A DNA stretch of 64,000 nucleotides, taken from NCBI GenBank assembly GCA_039033855.1, contig JBCCBV010000012.1:43803-107802 (forward strand), in the 5' to 3' direction. How positions within the stretch are numbered: the stretch's first letter is position 1; each line of letters starts with the position of its first letter. The position numbers and the translations under genes are program-made. Origin of the DNA: JBCCBV01 sp039033855. Its GTDB lineage: Bacteria > Planctomycetota > Phycisphaerae > Phycisphaerales > Phycisphaeraceae. A model generated the notes under the pieces. The model did no database searches. It saw only the letters and a program-made list of their open reading frames with translations, and was not told the origin of the DNA. This document shows, one piece after another, positions 26,512 to 35,240 of the stretch.

Positions 26512-29500
26512 TTACTCGGCTTGGGGCAGCGGATCGGGGTCGAGGATGGTGTCGAGCGCCGCCGGCCCTTGCCGGAGCACGGTGAACGCCTGGAGCCCGC
26601 GCAGCGCGGCGAGCACGGCGTCGGGGTTCTGCGTGTCCTTCGTCGCGAGATAGGCGCGGCGCAGCGCGTACAGGAAGCCGCGCGGGTCGTCGGGTGTCAT
26701 GTAAGCCAGGACATCGAGTTCGAGGGCGAGTTGGGCAGCGAGCGCGGGCGAGCCGTACTCGCGGATGCCGGCGATGGCGCGCTCGGCTTCGGCCATGGCG
26801 CGCAGCCCGCCGACCGGGTCGTTGGCGTGGCATCGGGCGATGGCCAGGCCGGAGTAGACCTCGGCCCGCAGGTGAAACAGCCCGGCGACATCCATCCAGT
26901 CGAGCGGCTGAGCGAACGGGTCGAGCGCGGCCACGGCGCGTTCGAGCAGGGCCAGCTGCGAAGGCTCCGCGCCCGGGTCGTGCACCAGGGCCAGGTCGTA
27001 GTGCGCGTGGGCGTACAGCATGGCCGCGCGGACGGTGGGCTCGGGCTCGCGCTCGACGAGTTGTTGGGCCAAGGCGGCGGCTTGGCGATAGGGCGACTGC
27101 GCTGCGGCGCGGGCCGTGTTTGGGCCGGATACCGCACCGTCGCGCAGGAACCGGGCGAAGGCGTAAGCGCGTTCGGCTTCGGCGAGCAGGCGCAGGGCGT
27201 CGACGCGCTCGGGCGCCTGTTGGTGGAGCGTTGCAGCTTGCCGGGCGACGGCCTCGAATTGGTCCACGGCGTCGGCGAGGCGGGCGATGCTCTGCTCCTC
27301 CGCGTCCGGTGCGTTCGCGACATTTGTTCCGGCGGCGCCCAGCCACTGGCCGTACTGCCGTTCGAGGGTGGCGCGGGCCGAGGCGAGGTCGAGTTCCAAG
27401 AGCCGACGGTCGATCGGACGGTCTGCGGGTTTGTCGTGGATCGAGTGCGCCAGCCGTGCGGCAAGGACGCCCTGTTCGTACAGTGCGCGCACCTCGTCAA
27501 ATGTGGGAGGGGCGGGGTCCAACTCCGGTACGGATTCGGGGTCGGACGCGGCAGGTTGCGTGGCGCCGTGTTCGTACGGAGTGGTGCGCCAGTCGCCGAG
27601 TTGCTCTCCGCAAAGGCGGGCCAACGTGGCGGCGCTGCGGAGCACCAGGCGCGTCGGCCGGGCGTCGGTGGGGGCGTCGTCGCGCAGCTGGACGGCCAGG
27701 TCGAACGCGCGTTGGGTGAGGTCGATGCGCGCGCCGAAGTCCAGGTCGGGGTTGCTGGAGGACAGGTCGGCCTGCCGGGCGAGCGCCTGGGCCAGGTAGA
27801 GCCGGACCAGCGGGCCGCGCGGCAGAGTTCCCGTGTTCTCGGGATCAATAGAAGTTCCATCGAGTCGGTTACGTACGGCTTGGGCTTGTTCCAGGGACAG
27901 CCCGTAGAGCCCGCGCTGTTCGTAGGCCTGGCCGAGGTCGAGCGCGGCGGCGGCCCAGTCGGTGTGGGCTTCGGTCCGGTCGGAAGATTCGTCGTCTTGC
28001 GCCAGGGCGCCCAGTCGGAGCTCGAACAGCAGGGCGGCGTTGTTGAGGTGCTCGCGCTGGGCCTCGTGTTGGGACAACATGCGGTGGAGGCTGCCCAGGG
28101 CGTGTTCGGTGCGGGCGGCCAGCCGCCATTCCGGGCTGGCGGGGTCGACGCCGGTCTGCCCGCCGAGCAGTTGGCCGGGCAGGGGAAGCGGGCCCGAACG
28201 CTGGGGGGCGCCGGGGGGCTCGGGCCCGTACTGGGCGTCTTCGAAGGCGCCCAGCGCTTCGGCGGCGCCTTGGCTGTTCGACGCGGCGAGGCGTAGCGCC
28301 TGCTCGGCGATGCGGCGCTCGGCTTCGAGCGCGGGGCGCTCCTCGGCCCGGCGGACACGCGCGATGGTTTGCTGCGCGTCGGCGAGGGTGCGCGCCGCCG
28401 AGTCGAAGTCGCCGATCTGGGTCTGCGCCGCGGCCAGCAGCAGGCGGAAGCGTGCGGCCTGGCTGGCGTCGGCGGGTTCTTCGCCAAGGGGAAGTTGCCG
28501 GTAACGGTCGATCAGGCCGACGAGCAGGTCGCGCCGCCCAGGGGTCATGAGCGATGCGCGGAACAACGGCGATTCGTTGACCAGGGCGAAGGTGTCGGTG
28601 GCGACCTGCCGGGCGACCTCGGCGTTGCGCTGGGCTTGCTGTCGGGCCTTTTCGATCTGCAGGAACGAGAAGCTGATGAGCCCGGCGGCCAGCACGCCTG
28701 CGGCCACGGCGCCGGCGACCAGCGACCGGTGCTCGCTTGCCCAGCGGGCGGTCAGCTCGCGCAGCGAGGCCTGGCGGATCGGCAGCGGCCGGCCTTCGAG
28801 GTACAGCCGCAGGTGGCGCGCCAGCTCGCCGGCGTTGGGGGTTCGTCGGGCCTCGTCTCGGTGGACGGCCTGGGCGACAATCGCCTCGAGGTCGCGGTCG
28901 AGCTCCGGCTCGAGGCTGCGCAGGCGCGGCACGTCGCGCTCGTGCACCATGGCGGTCAGCGAGCGCACGTCTTCGGCCTCGCCAAACAACCTTCGACGGG
29001 TGAGCATCTCCCAGAGCGTGACGCCGATGCCGCGCACGTCCGCGGCGGGTCCGACCTCTTGCCCGGCCAGCTGCTCGGGCGCGGCGTAGCGATATTTGCC
29101 CACGAAGCCGCCGGGCCGTGTGACGTCGGCTTGCCCGGCGCCGGGGCGGGCCAGGCCGAAGTCCATCACCACCAGACGCCGGCCGTCGGGGTTGAGCATC
29201 AGGTTGGCGGGGCTGACGTCGCGGTGGACCACGTTGCGCTCGTGCAGCAGGTCGAGCGCTTCGCACGCCTCGGCGATCAGCCGGCAGACGCGCTTGGCGT
29301 ACGAAACGGGGACTTCGGCCAGCGTGGGGTCGGGGTCGTCGCGCCGGCTGGGGGTCAGGGTGGTCAGCGCGTCCTGCAACGCCGCCGACGCGGTGCCGAC
29401 GGTGGACGGCTCGGCGGTGTCGGGCTCGGGCGGGTCGTGCGGCGAGGCGGATAGCGCGGCTTCGAGCTTCTTGCGGGCCTCTCGGCAGGCCTCGTCGAGC

Positions 29501-30954
29501 GCGGCGTCGAGGTCCGGCGGCTGGCGGCGCTGGGCTTGCTTGGCCAGCCGTTTCCAGATGCGCTCGAGGTCGGCGCCGGGCACGTACTCCATGGTGTAGT
29601 AGCGGGCGCCCCGGCTTTCGCCGTGGTCGAGCAGTTTGGCGATGTTGGGGTGGTCGCACCGGCCGAGCACCTGGACCTCGCGCGAAAAACGGGCCAGCAC
29701 CTCGGGCTCCTGGGCCTGCGCTTCGAACAAGGTCTTGAAGGCCACCAGGCGGCCGAGCGTGCGCTGCTCGGCGAGGAAGACCACGCCCATGCCGCCCTTG
29801 CCGAGCTCGGCGATCAGCCGGTAGTCGCCGATTTCCGCGCCGGGCGCCATGACCGAAGGCCCGGCGGCCTGGGGAGTCGCCTGACTCGAAGGCGGCAGCG
29901 CCGCGGAGGTGGGCTGGTCGCTGTCGTCGATCGCGGCCGAGCCGAAGGTCGATGCGCCGGGGATCGCGGGGGACGGCGGGGTGTCGTCTTGCGCTGGTTG
30001 AAGGCCGAGGTACAGGGCAAGCGCCGGCGCGGCGCCGAGCTCTTTGTGGATCCGCCCCGTGGCGTAGCTGAGCTGCTCGAGGTCGGCTGCGCCCTTGCGG
30101 GCGTTGTGGATCAGGACCTCGTCGGCGAGCTCGCTCTCGCGGAAGCGGAGCATCGGGCCTACGGGAATGGGCGGGCCGTCGGGGTCGCGCAGCGCGATGG
30201 CGGGGGCGCCGGCGCCGCGGGCGTACCAGGCTTCGAGCAGCGCTTGCGGCAGGCGTGCGGGGTCGCGGCGTTCGCCTTGCAGGCCGGTGAGTTCGCGCGA
30301 CGACGCTTCGACGACGCCGGGCTCGATCACGCGGAGTTCGCCCAGGTGGATCAGGCGTGCGTCTTCTTGACCGAGGGTGGGCCAGATGCCCGGGGCCAGG
30401 GCCTCGTTGAGCGCGGGGAACAGCAGCGGCCCCATGCGTGATTCGTAGAACTCGGCGGTCCGCGGCCCGCCATGCCCCATGACCGCGTTGCGATAGGCGA
30501 CCAGCGCGTCGATCAGGTCGAGCAGGCGGAAACGCACGGCCGTCGATGGGCGCTGGTCGGGGCCGGAGCTCATCCGCCGATACAGTTCGAGCAGGGCCGG
30601 GGCGACCTTGGCGTCGAGGCGTCTTTGGAGCGCGGCGGTCAGGTCGCAGTCGATGGGGTGCGTGGTCGCGAGGTATCGGCAGAGCGCCGCCCAATGACCG
30701 AGTGACGGCCGCGCGAGCGCTGCAAGCTGGCGGTTCCACTTGTCTTGCGAAGCGTCCTGTCCGGAAGAGCCCGTTTCGGTTTGCAGCGCGCGGGCGAGCA
30801 GCGACACGGCTGAGAGCTTGGTCGCCGCTTCGAGCACGTAGAAACCGTGGTCGTGCCGGGCGCGGGCGTCTTTGGCGTTGTGGGCGCGCAGGTAGAGCTG
30901 GGCGATCGGCAGGGGAAGCCGGAGCAGGTACTCGCGGTAAAGGCGATCGCTCAT
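26512..30954 (-). CDS. large Ser/Thr protein kinase with HEPN-like N-terminal motif and C-terminal helical repeats
   Basis: 1480 residues. The N-terminal helical domain (1-about 310) contains YRNAVMGHG (154-162), an RN-x4-H motif like that of HEPN domains. A Hanks-type kinase runs from about 377 to 715: GKGGMG (385-390), Lys407 in VAFKTL, HRDVSPANLML (577-587), DFG (598-600) and APEQLAG. A roughly 85-residue insert (about 466-550) sits before the catalytic loop. One membrane helix (about 745-766) leads to a 700-residue Ala/Arg-rich region of TPR-like helices, presumably extracytoplasmic. It precedes the cyclase-like gene by 10 bp. Substrates are unknown. Confidence 0.88.
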   Translation of the reverse strand: MSDRLYREYLLRLPLPIAQLYLRAHNAKDARARHDHGFYVLEAATKLSAVSLLARALQTETGSSGQDASQDKWNRQLAALARPSLGHWAALCRYLATTHPIDCDLTAALQRRLDAKVAPALLELYRRMSSGPDQRPSTAVRFRLLDLIDALVAYRNAVMGHGGPRTAEFYESRMGPLLFPALNEALAPGIWPTLGQEDARLIHLGELRVIEPGVVEASSRELTGLQGERRDPARLPQALLEAWYARGAGAPAIALRDPDGPPIPVGPMLRFRESELADEVLIHNARKGAADLEQLSYATGRIHKELGAAPALALYLGLQPAQDDTPPSPAIPGASTFGSAAIDDSDQPTSAALPPSSQATPQAAGPSVMAPGAEIGDYRLIAELGKGGMGVVFLAEQRTLGRLVAFKTLFEAQAQEPEVLARFSREVQVLGRCDHPNIAKLLDHGESRGARYYTMEYVPGADLERIWKRLAKQAQRRQPPDLDAALDEACREARKKLEAALSASPHDPPEPDTAEPSTVGTASAALQDALTTLTPSRRDDPDPTLAEVPVSYAKRVCRLIAEACEALDLLHERNVVHRDVSPANLMLNPDGRRLVVMDFGLARPGAGQADVTRPGGFVGKYRYAAPEQLAGQEVGPAADVRGIGVTLWEMLTRRRLFGEAEDVRSLTAMVHERDVPRLRSLEPELDRDLEAIVAQAVHRDEARRTPNAGELARHLRLYLEGRPLPIRQASLRELTARWASEHRSLVAGAVAAGVLAAGLISFSFLQIEKARQQAQRNAEVARQVATDTFALVNESPLFRASLMTPGRRDLLVGLIDRYRQLPLGEEPADASQAARFRLLLAAAQTQIGDFDSAARTLADAQQTIARVRRAEERPALEAERRIAEQALRLAASNSQGAAEALGAFEDAQYGPEPPGAPQRSGPLPLPGQLLGGQTGVDPASPEWRLAARTEHALGSLHRMLSQHEAQREHLNNAALLFELRLGALAQDDESSDRTEAHTDWAAAALDLGQAYEQRGLYGLSLEQAQAVRNRLDGTSIDPENTGTLPRGPLVRLYLAQALARQADLSSSNPDLDFGARIDLTQRAFDLAVQLRDDAPTDARPTRLVLRSAATLARLCGEQLGDWRTTPYEHGATQPAASDPESVPELDPAPPTFDEVRALYEQGVLAARLAHSIHDKPADRPIDRRLLELDLASARATLERQYGQWLGAAGTNVANAPDAEEQSIARLADAVDQFEAVARQAATLHQQAPERVDALRLLAEAERAYAFARFLRDGAVSGPNTARAAAQSPYRQAAALAQQLVEREPEPTVRAAMLYAHAHYDLALVHDPGAEPSQLALLERAVAALDPFAQPLDWMDVAGLFHLRAEVYSGLAIARCHANDPVGGLRAMAEAERAIAGIREYGSPALAAQLALELDVLAYMTPDDPRGFLYALRRAYLATKDTQNPDAVLAALRGLQAFTVLRQGPAALDTILDPDPLPQAE

Positions 30955-31002
30955 CGGCGGTCAAAGGTACGCCGGTCGGCGTTGGGGATCGAGGCCTGGT
31001 GG

Positions 31003-32034
31003 TCAGCCCTGGTCTTGTGGCGACCCCGCGGAGGCGTCGGGCAGATCGGCGGGCGCCGGGGCGGGAGCGGGGTTCGGCGGGTTTGCGGTGGCGACGCCGG
31101 CGTCGGGCTGGGATTGTGAGTTTGTGTGAGATTCCGGCTCGCGCGGGGTCGCGGCGGCTTCGTCGGGTCTGGCCTCGTCGGGTCGTCTGGAATGGGACGC
31201 CCCTCGGCCTCCGCCACCACCGCCACCGCCTGCTCCGCCGCCGCCGTGACGCCCGGGGGGCCAGATGCCGCCGAAGCGGTAGTGGGGGTTGTCCTCGGCC
31301 ACGTGGCCCCAGCAGATGTCGCAGACGTACTTCCACTTACGGCTGTAGTCGACCTGCACGCGGAACAGCGATGCGCAGGGCGTGTAGCAGTGGAAGCAGG
31401 TCTTGGTGCGCTGCTTCTTGCGTTTGCGGGGCGGCGGGCCTTGTGCGCTTGATCGGTCGGTCGGCGGACCGCTGCGCGCGGCGCCGTTTCGGGGCGGGCT
31501 GCCTTGACGCGGACCGCGCGGGGGGCCTGCGCGATCGGAAGACGCCCGACGCGGGCGTTCGTTGGGCCGGTCGTTCGAGCGTTCAGTCGTTCGGTCGTTT
31601 GCGTGATCGTTCGGACGATCGGACGGGTTGTCCTGCGCTTCGGTTTCGGGGCGGCGGGCCTCGGCACCTTCGCCGGTGGGCTTGCGACGCCTGCGCCGAC
31701 GGCGTTTTTTGGTGGGGGCTTCGCCGGTGGTGTCGGAGGGGTTTACAGCCTGGGCGTCGGGCCTTCGCGGTGCGCGGTCGTCGGGGGAGGCCGGGGCGGA
31801 GTCGCTGGTGGCGTCCTCTGCGGTCGTGTCCGGGGCGGCGCCTTCGGCGCTCGAGTTCGACCCGGAGCGTTTACGCCGGCGTCGCCTGCGTTTGCGGGGC
31901 GGGCCCGAGCCTTCGGGCGAAGCGTCGCCTTGCGCCCGCGGTTCGCTTGCGGGGCCGCTGTTTAGCGCGGGGTCGCGCGACGAGTCTTGCGGCGGATCGT
32001 TTCGGCTGGAGTCCGGCGGGTCGGCTTGAGAAAT
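31003..32034 (-). CDS. basic low-complexity protein with CxxC zinc-binding region; apparent AUU start
   Basis: 343 residues, no known family. The N-terminal 240 residues are disordered, with two Lys/Arg clusters (KKRRRRRRRK; KRRRRRRKRS) and an Asn/Asp/Arg-rich part. A zinc-ribbon-like segment follows: TCFHCYTPC, about 18 residues, then YVCDICWGHV. A Gly/Pro-rich tail ends the protein. No ATG/GTG/TTG precedes GTG 31359 in frame, but codon use and composition continue to 32034. There ATT follows AGGAGGG by 6 nt. Starting at 31359 would cut through the cysteine region. Nucleic-acid binding is inferred from composition. Confidence 0.7.
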   Translation of the reverse strand: MSQADPPDSSRNDPPQDSSRDPALNSGPASEPRAQGDASPEGSGPPRKRRRRRRKRSGSNSSAEGAAPDTTAEDATSDSAPASPDDRAPRRPDAQAVNPSDTTGEAPTKKRRRRRRRKPTGEGAEARRPETEAQDNPSDRPNDHANDRTTERSNDRPNERPRRASSDRAGPPRGPRQGSPPRNGAARSGPPTDRSSAQGPPPRKRKKQRTKTCFHCYTPCASLFRVQVDYSRKWKYVCDICWGHVAEDNPHYRFGGIWPPGRHGGGGAGGGGGGGGRGASHSRRPDEARPDEAAATPREPESHTNSQSQPDAGVATANPPNPAPAPAPADLPDASAGSPQDQG

Positions 32035-32047
32035 AACGCGCCCTCCT
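32032..32047 (-). promoter_or_regulatory. strong Shine-Dalgarno site followed by AUU initiation codon
   Basis: AGGAGGG (32041-32047), six nt CGCGTT, then ATT (32032-32034) and the open frame SQADPPDSSR. Among bacterial genes, AUU starts are known chiefly from infC (IF3), where they allow autoregulation. Confidence 0.6.
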
Positions 32048-32156
32048 GGCCGGTGTCTCAGAGACGGCCGACGGGTGGAACCCCGCGCTGCGCCCGGGTG
32101 GGCGTCGGCCGGCTTCGCTGCTGCGTGCGGGTCGGGGTGTCCCGGCCTTGCCGCAA

Positions 32157-32240
32157 TGCCCGTGACAGGATTCGAACCTGTACTCCCTTGCGGGAACCGC
32201 CACCTGAAGACGGCGCGTCTGCCAGTTCCGCCACACGGGC
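32157..32240 (-). tRNA. tRNA-Leu (anticodon CAG)
   Basis: A class II tRNA. The acceptor is GCCCGTG/CACGGGC with discriminator A. The D arm is GCGGAACTGGCAGACGC, and the anticodon stem CCGTC/GGCGG surrounds loop TTCAGGT (CAG). The long variable arm is TTCCCGCAAGGGAGT and the T arm is ACAGG/CCTGT with TTCGAAT. CCA is not encoded. Confidence 0.96.
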
Positions 32241-32273
32241 TGTGCGCCGTTGGGGCGCGGAGCGAAGCACCGA

Positions 32274-32303
32274 AGCATAAACCGCCGGGGTCGGCTCGGC
32301 CAA
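32274..32303 (-). promoter_or_regulatory. candidate promoter of tRNA-Leu
   Basis: On the minus strand: TTGGCC (32298-32303), 18 bp, TATGCT (32274-32279). The tRNA begins 33 nt downstream. It could also feed the AUU-start gene beyond the tRNA. Confidence 0.5.
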
Positions 32304-32325
32304 CCGGCGGGTGTCGTGATTGGAT

Positions 32326-32919
32326 CTAGAGCGTCAGCACGGTCAACCGGTCGTTGGTGTATACGCAGATTTCGCTGGCGATTTGCAGGGACTCTTGGCA
32401 GACGGCCTCGGCGTCGTGGTCGGTGTGTCGGACCAGGGCGCGGGCGGCGGCCACGGCGTAGGTTCCGCCGGAGCCGACGCCGATGACGCCGTCGCCGGGC
32501 TCGATGACGTCGCCGCTGCCGGACACCAGCAGGCTGGTCTGACGGTCGACCACGGCCATTAGGCTTTCGAGCCGGCGGAGCATGCGGTCGGTCCGCCAGA
32601 GCTTGGCGAGGTCGACGGCGGCCTGTCGCAAGTCTTCCGGGCGGGCGCGGAGCGCCTCTTCGAACTTGTCGAGCAGGGCGAAGGCGTCGGCCGCCGACCC
32701 GGCGAAGCCGACCAGCACGCCGGCCTTCTCGGCGCCCACGTCGGGCAGCTTGCGGACCTTGACGGCGTCGGGCTTGGCGACGGTGTCGCCCATCGAAACC
32801 TGCCCGTCGGCGCCCAGGGCCACGCGGTCGCCCCGGCGGACGGTGAGCACGGTGGTGCTGCGGATGCGCGGCGGGCGCGCGCGGCGCGGCCGGTCGTTCA
32901 TACGAGGGGGTGGAGTCAT
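32326..32919 (-). CDS. hslV: HslV (ClpQ) peptidase subunit with propeptide
   Basis: This is the proteolytic subunit of the HslUV ATP-dependent protease, an N-terminal-Thr hydrolase that forms double hexamers. With the ATG at 32919 it has 197 residues. The sequence ARPPRIRSTTVLTVRRGDRV aligns T22 with the catalytic Thr1 of E. coli HslV, so a 21-residue propeptide must be removed. ADGQVSMGDTV and GFAGSAADAFALLDKFEEAL are typical. The start is supported by a -10-like TAAGCT 7 nt upstream; ATG 32901 is an alternative. hslU is not adjacent. It is divergent from rsmH. Confidence 0.93.
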   Translation of the reverse strand: MTPPPRMNDRPRRARPPRIRSTTVLTVRRGDRVALGADGQVSMGDTVAKPDAVKVRKLPDVGAEKAGVLVGFAGSAADAFALLDKFEEALRARPEDLRQAAVDLAKLWRTDRMLRRLESLMAVVDRQTSLLVSGSGDVIEPGDGVIGVGSGGTYAVAAARALVRHTDHDAEAVCQESLQIASEICVYTNDRLTVLTL

Positions 32920-32926
32920 GGCGGCC

Positions 32927-32932
32927 AGCTTA
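32927..32932 (-). promoter_or_regulatory. -10 box (TAAGCT) 7 nt before hslV start: leaderless pattern
   Basis: TAAGCT, 7 nt, then ATG (32919). There is no Shine-Dalgarno site in front of this start. Confidence 0.4.
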
Positions 32933-32947
32933 GGCGGCCCGGCGGCG

Positions 32948-32953
32948 TAGATT
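32948..32953 (+). promoter_or_regulatory. -10 box (TAGATT) 6 nt before rsmH start: leaderless pattern
   Basis: TAGATT, 6 nt, then ATG (32960). No Shine-Dalgarno site. It is back to back with the hslV box, 15 bp away. Confidence 0.45.
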
Positions 32954-32959
32954 GCGGCC

Positions 32960-33973
32960 ATGGATGCAGGCCCGGACCGTAAGGCAGACCCTCCCCCCGG
33001 CGGCGCGGGCCAGGACGTGGGCCATCAACCGGTGCTCCTGGCCGAGGTGATGGCGCTCTTGGCGCCTCGGCCCGGCGAGCGGGTGGTTGATTGCACGCTG
33101 GGGCGCGGCGGGCACGCCGAGGCGCTCTTGCGGGCGGTCGGGGCGAACGGGGCCGGCGGCTCGCTCACCGGGTTCGATCTGGACCCGGAGAACCTCGCTT
33201 ATGCACGCGGCCGGCTTGAAGCGCTGGTCGCGCAGGGCGGCGATTGTGATGGGGCCCTGCTGCGCCTGATGCACGGGTCGTTCGCCAACCTGGCCACGGC
33301 GTTGTCGCGCGACGAAAAGATCGATGTGCTCTTGGCCGACGTGGGCGTGGCGTCGAACCAGATCGACGACCCGGCCCGGGGCATGAGTTTCCGCAGCGCG
33401 GATGCGCCGCTGGACATGCGGATGGATTCGAGTTCGCCCGGGCCCACGGCGGCCGACCTGTTGGCCGAGGCGCCGGTCGAGCAGATCGCCGATTGGCTGT
33501 GGCGTTACGGGGAAGAGCGGCTGTCGCGCCGGATCGCCCGCAAAATTGGCGAGGCCCGCGCAGCCGAGCCGATTCGTACCACGGGCGCGTTGTCCCGGCT
33601 CGTGCGCAGCTGCTATGGCCCCGGGGGTCGCAAGCAGCGGATCGACCCGGCCACACGCACGTTTCAGGCGCTGCGGATCGTCGTCAACGGCGAGCTGGAG
33701 TCCCTCGAACGGCTGCTCCAAGGGTTGCCCGGCCGTGTGGCCAACGGGGCCCGGGTGGGCGTGATTGCCTTTCACTCGCTCGAGGATCGACTGGTGAAGC
33801 AAGCCATGGCCCGATGGACCGACCGAGGGCTTGGCGCGTCGGCCCGGCGTAAGCCGGTGACCGCGACGGCCGAGGAAGTCGAGCGCAACCGTCGTTCACG
33901 TTCCGCCAAGCTGCGGGTGTTCCGCTTTGACGCCGGCTCGGCGGACACCGCTGGGCCGGGCACTCTGGGTTGA
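32960..33973 (+). CDS. rsmH: 16S rRNA (cytosine1402-N4)-methyltransferase
   Basis: A SAM-dependent methyltransferase that modifies C1402 in the ribosomal P site. The 337 residues show HQPVLLAEVMALL (22-34), the SAM loop VVDCTLGRGGHAEALL (42-57), GFDLDPENLAYA, VLLADVGVASNQIDDPARGMSF, and RIVVNGELESLERLL with IAFHSLEDRLVK near the end. It heads the group rsmH - LysM protein - ftsL-like - ftsI, the start of a typical division/cell-wall cluster. Confidence 0.96.
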   Translation: MDAGPDRKADPPPGGAGQDVGHQPVLLAEVMALLAPRPGERVVDCTLGRGGHAEALLRAVGANGAGGSLTGFDLDPENLAYARGRLEALVAQGGDCDGALLRLMHGSFANLATALSRDEKIDVLLADVGVASNQIDDPARGMSFRSADAPLDMRMDSSSPGPTAADLLAEAPVEQIADWLWRYGEERLSRRIARKIGEARAAEPIRTTGALSRLVRSCYGPGGRKQRIDPATRTFQALRIVVNGELESLERLLQGLPGRVANGARVGVIAFHSLEDRLVKQAMARWTDRGLGASARRKPVTATAEEVERNRRSRSAKLRVFRFDAGSADTAGPGTLG

Positions 33974-33984
33974 GGGACAGACTC

Positions 33985-35178
33985 ATGGCGAGAGAAACCA
34001 AGGTCGGCTTGCTCATCGGGCTCGGGGTCGTCCTGTTGGTCGGCGTGATTTTGTCCGACTACGTGGCGGTCAGCGAACGCGACGGCGGCGCGGCCGGCCT
34101 GAGCCAGATCGGCGATCGGGATACGGCGCCGCCCGTCCGGACCGCCGACAACGTCTTGAGCATCGGTCAGAGCTTTACCAGGGGCCCGGTGCTGCCGCCG
34201 GACCGGTTGACGTCGCTCGACATGTCCGATGCGCTGGCGCCTCGTCCGGCCCCTGGTCCATCGCAGGCGGAGGTCGCGGCGCGGGTGGCTGCGGCACCCC
34301 CCCTCACAGAGAGGTTGCCTGATTTGGGGGCGGGTTCGGCGGTGGCCTCGCTTTCGGCGATCGACGACCCCTCGGACCCACGCACCGGGATCGAGCTCGA
34401 AGACCTCGCCGACCTGCTGCGTCGCGATGCGGACCGCCGTGCCCGTCGTCTGACGCCCGCGGTCGCCCGAGTCGACGCCTTGGAACCGGCGGCGGCCTCC
34501 CTTGTGGGGCGCACGGTGGTGGATCGGGTGGAACACCGGGTGGCGCTCGGCGAGACGCTGACGTCGATCGCGGTGCTGCACTACGGGTCAGCTGGTTATG
34601 CCGACACGTTGGCCGAGGCGAACCCCGACGTGGTCGGCCCGCAGGGCCAGGTCCGGGCCGGGGCGGTGCTGGCGGTCCCGGTGCGGGGCGAGGCGCTCGG
34701 CGTAGGGCTCGATCCGGTCGCCTTGGAAACCGCGACCGCGGCGTACCAGCCGCCGCGCCGGATCAAGGTCAAAGCCGGCGAGACGCTCAGCGAAATCGCC
34801 GCGCGCGAACTCGGCTCGGCCGGGGCGTGGAAGCAGCTTCTCGAAGCCAACCGAGACCAGATGGACTCCGACCGCGACCTGCGCTCGGGCATGACGCTCA
34901 AGGTGCCCGCGGTTGCGGCCACCGGCGTGGTGGTGGCGGCTTCGCCCGCTGCGCAGGCTTCACAAGAAGCGGTGCCGGGGCCCTCGGTTGAATCGGCCCG
35001 TGTGACCCCCGAAGACGACGATTATGTCGTGCGGTCGGGCGACAGCCTGTATCGCATCGCGGCGGACCGTTTGGGCAACGGCGGGCGGTACCGCGAGCTC
35101 TACGAGCTCAACCGCGACCGGATGTCGAGCGAGACCGATCTTCGCCCGGGGCAAACGCTGCGGTTGCCGGCGTCCTGA
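33985..35178 (+). CDS. membrane-anchored protein with three LysM domains
   Basis: 397 residues. One N-terminal helix (about 7-25, GLLIGLGVVLLVGVILSDY) is followed by a Pro/Ala-rich linker and three LysM peptidoglycan-binding modules: about 177-228 (HRVALGETLTSIAVLHYG), about 257-305 (IKVKAGETLSEIAAREL) and about 348-396 (YVVRSGDSLYRIAADRL). The ATG at 33985 was chosen, with GAGGG about 8 nt upstream. It lies 11 bp after rsmH. Its position between rsmH and ftsL-like/ftsI suggests a role in peptidoglycan binding during division or envelope assembly. No catalytic domain is seen. Confidence 0.9.
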   Translation: MARETKVGLLIGLGVVLLVGVILSDYVAVSERDGGAAGLSQIGDRDTAPPVRTADNVLSIGQSFTRGPVLPPDRLTSLDMSDALAPRPAPGPSQAEVAARVAAAPPLTERLPDLGAGSAVASLSAIDDPSDPRTGIELEDLADLLRRDADRRARRLTPAVARVDALEPAAASLVGRTVVDRVEHRVALGETLTSIAVLHYGSAGYADTLAEANPDVVGPQGQVRAGAVLAVPVRGEALGVGLDPVALETATAAYQPPRRIKVKAGETLSEIAARELGSAGAWKQLLEANRDQMDSDRDLRSGMTLKVPAVAATGVVVAASPAAQASQEAVPGPSVESARVTPEDDDYVVRSGDSLYRIAADRLGNGGRYRELYELNRDRMSSETDLRPGQTLRLPAS

Positions 35179-35240
35179 TTGTTTCGCACTCGCTCGTCCC
35201 GGCGGATGGCCGGACACCCCAGCCCATGGAGGGGCGACCG

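Noticed and set aside
27869..31336. A 1155-codon open frame on the minus strand overlapping the kinase gene in another frame
   Set aside because: Arg/Pro/Ala-only composition, no domains. It is the shadow frame of the high-GC kinase gene, which has all kinase motifs in its own frame.
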